This document shows, one piece after another, positions 63,905 through 64,000 of a stretch of 64,000 bases of DNA. Within the stretch, counting starts at the first letter, position 1, and each line of letters opens with the position of its first letter. The translations under genes and the position numbers were made by a program. This DNA is from Rhodospirillales bacterium (GTDB lineage: Bacteria > Pseudomonadota > Alphaproteobacteria > ATCC43930 > CGMCC-115725): contig JAQGIC010000079.1 of NCBI GenBank assembly GCA_028288725.1, positions 30,064-94,063 of the forward strand, given 5' to 3'. The notes beneath the pieces were generated by a model. It made no database searches, was not told the DNA's origin, and saw only the letters and a program-made list of their open reading frames with translations.

Positions 63905-64000
63905 TGCCCGGGCTTGACCCGGGCATCCACGCCCCTCCGCCGGAGCCCTGTTTGGCCGTGAAATCGGCTTGCCCAACCACGTGGATGGCCGGGTCAAGCC
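63905..64000. repeat. Inverted pair of REP-like elements at the right edge
   Basis: TGCCCGGGCTTGACCCGGGCA (63905-63925) is a palindrome with an eight-base stem. The segment GGCTTGACCCGGGCATCCACG at 63911-63931 recurs in inverted form with one mismatch at 63980-64000, which runs to the window edge. Two REP units facing each other 48 bases apart make a bacterial-interspersed-mosaic type unit or a short mobile element of the REP family. Confidence 0.75.

Overview
The window is a high-GC chromosomal segment from an alphaproteobacterium, probably of the Rhodospirillales/Azospirillum-like type. The evidence is the flagellar regulator FlaF beside filament-junction genes, the phasin, the biotin genes, the REP-like repeats at the right edge and the strong C/G preference at third codon positions. 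No rRNA, tRNA, phage, transposase or CRISPR was seen, so this is mostly core plus metabolic accessory DNA.

Region 1 (1-9181) is flagellar: the 3' end of flgE, flgK, flgL, the pseudaminic-acid genes pseB and pseC, flaF, a formyltransferase-like gene, a small FlaG-like gene and flhB. The layout suggests hook, junction and export parts encoded together with the first steps of flagellin glycosylation. Region 2 (9217-34637) is housekeeping and defence against toxic compounds: the helicase hrpB, an mdtABC-type RND efflux operon, a cyclic-nucleotide-domain Na+/H+ antiporter, a benzoate/anthranilate-type CoA ligase, a tyrosine phosphatase-like protein, an L-threonate dehydrogenase-like enzyme, an ArsC-type reductase, a Tyr/Pro repeat secreted peptide, an orphan sensor kinase, a second RND pump of the HAE1 class and a quinone-reductase-like protein.

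Region 3 (34880-41878) is a tightly spaced run of seven plus-strand genes: amino-acid ABC binding protein, permease, DadA-like oxidase, a BaiN-like flavoprotein, a Gfo/Idh/MocA dehydrogenase, a small membrane-anchored protein and a D-aminopeptidase. Together they look like a pathway that releases, imports and deaminates D-amino acids. Region 4 (41832-47903) holds biotin synthesis split into bioF-bioD (minus) and bioB-bioA (plus), with a phasin, two small unknown genes and a DUF2867-like gene with a start-codon problem between them.

Region 5 (48030-52133) is an aromatic-type Rieske oxygenase operon: oxygenase, an embedded GntR regulator, reductase and an orphan branched-chain-type binding protein, preceded by two copies of a palindromic motif. 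Region 6 (52177-57092) is a galactofuranose-type ABC transporter (ytfQ-ytfR-ytfT-yjfF) ending in a free-standing DnaB N-terminal-like protein. Region 7 (57373-63725) has an enamidase-like amidohydrolase, a secreted-type metallophosphoesterase, a MarR regulator and a branched-chain ABC transporter whose two permeases are fused into one protein. The last 275 bases hold REP-like palindromes.
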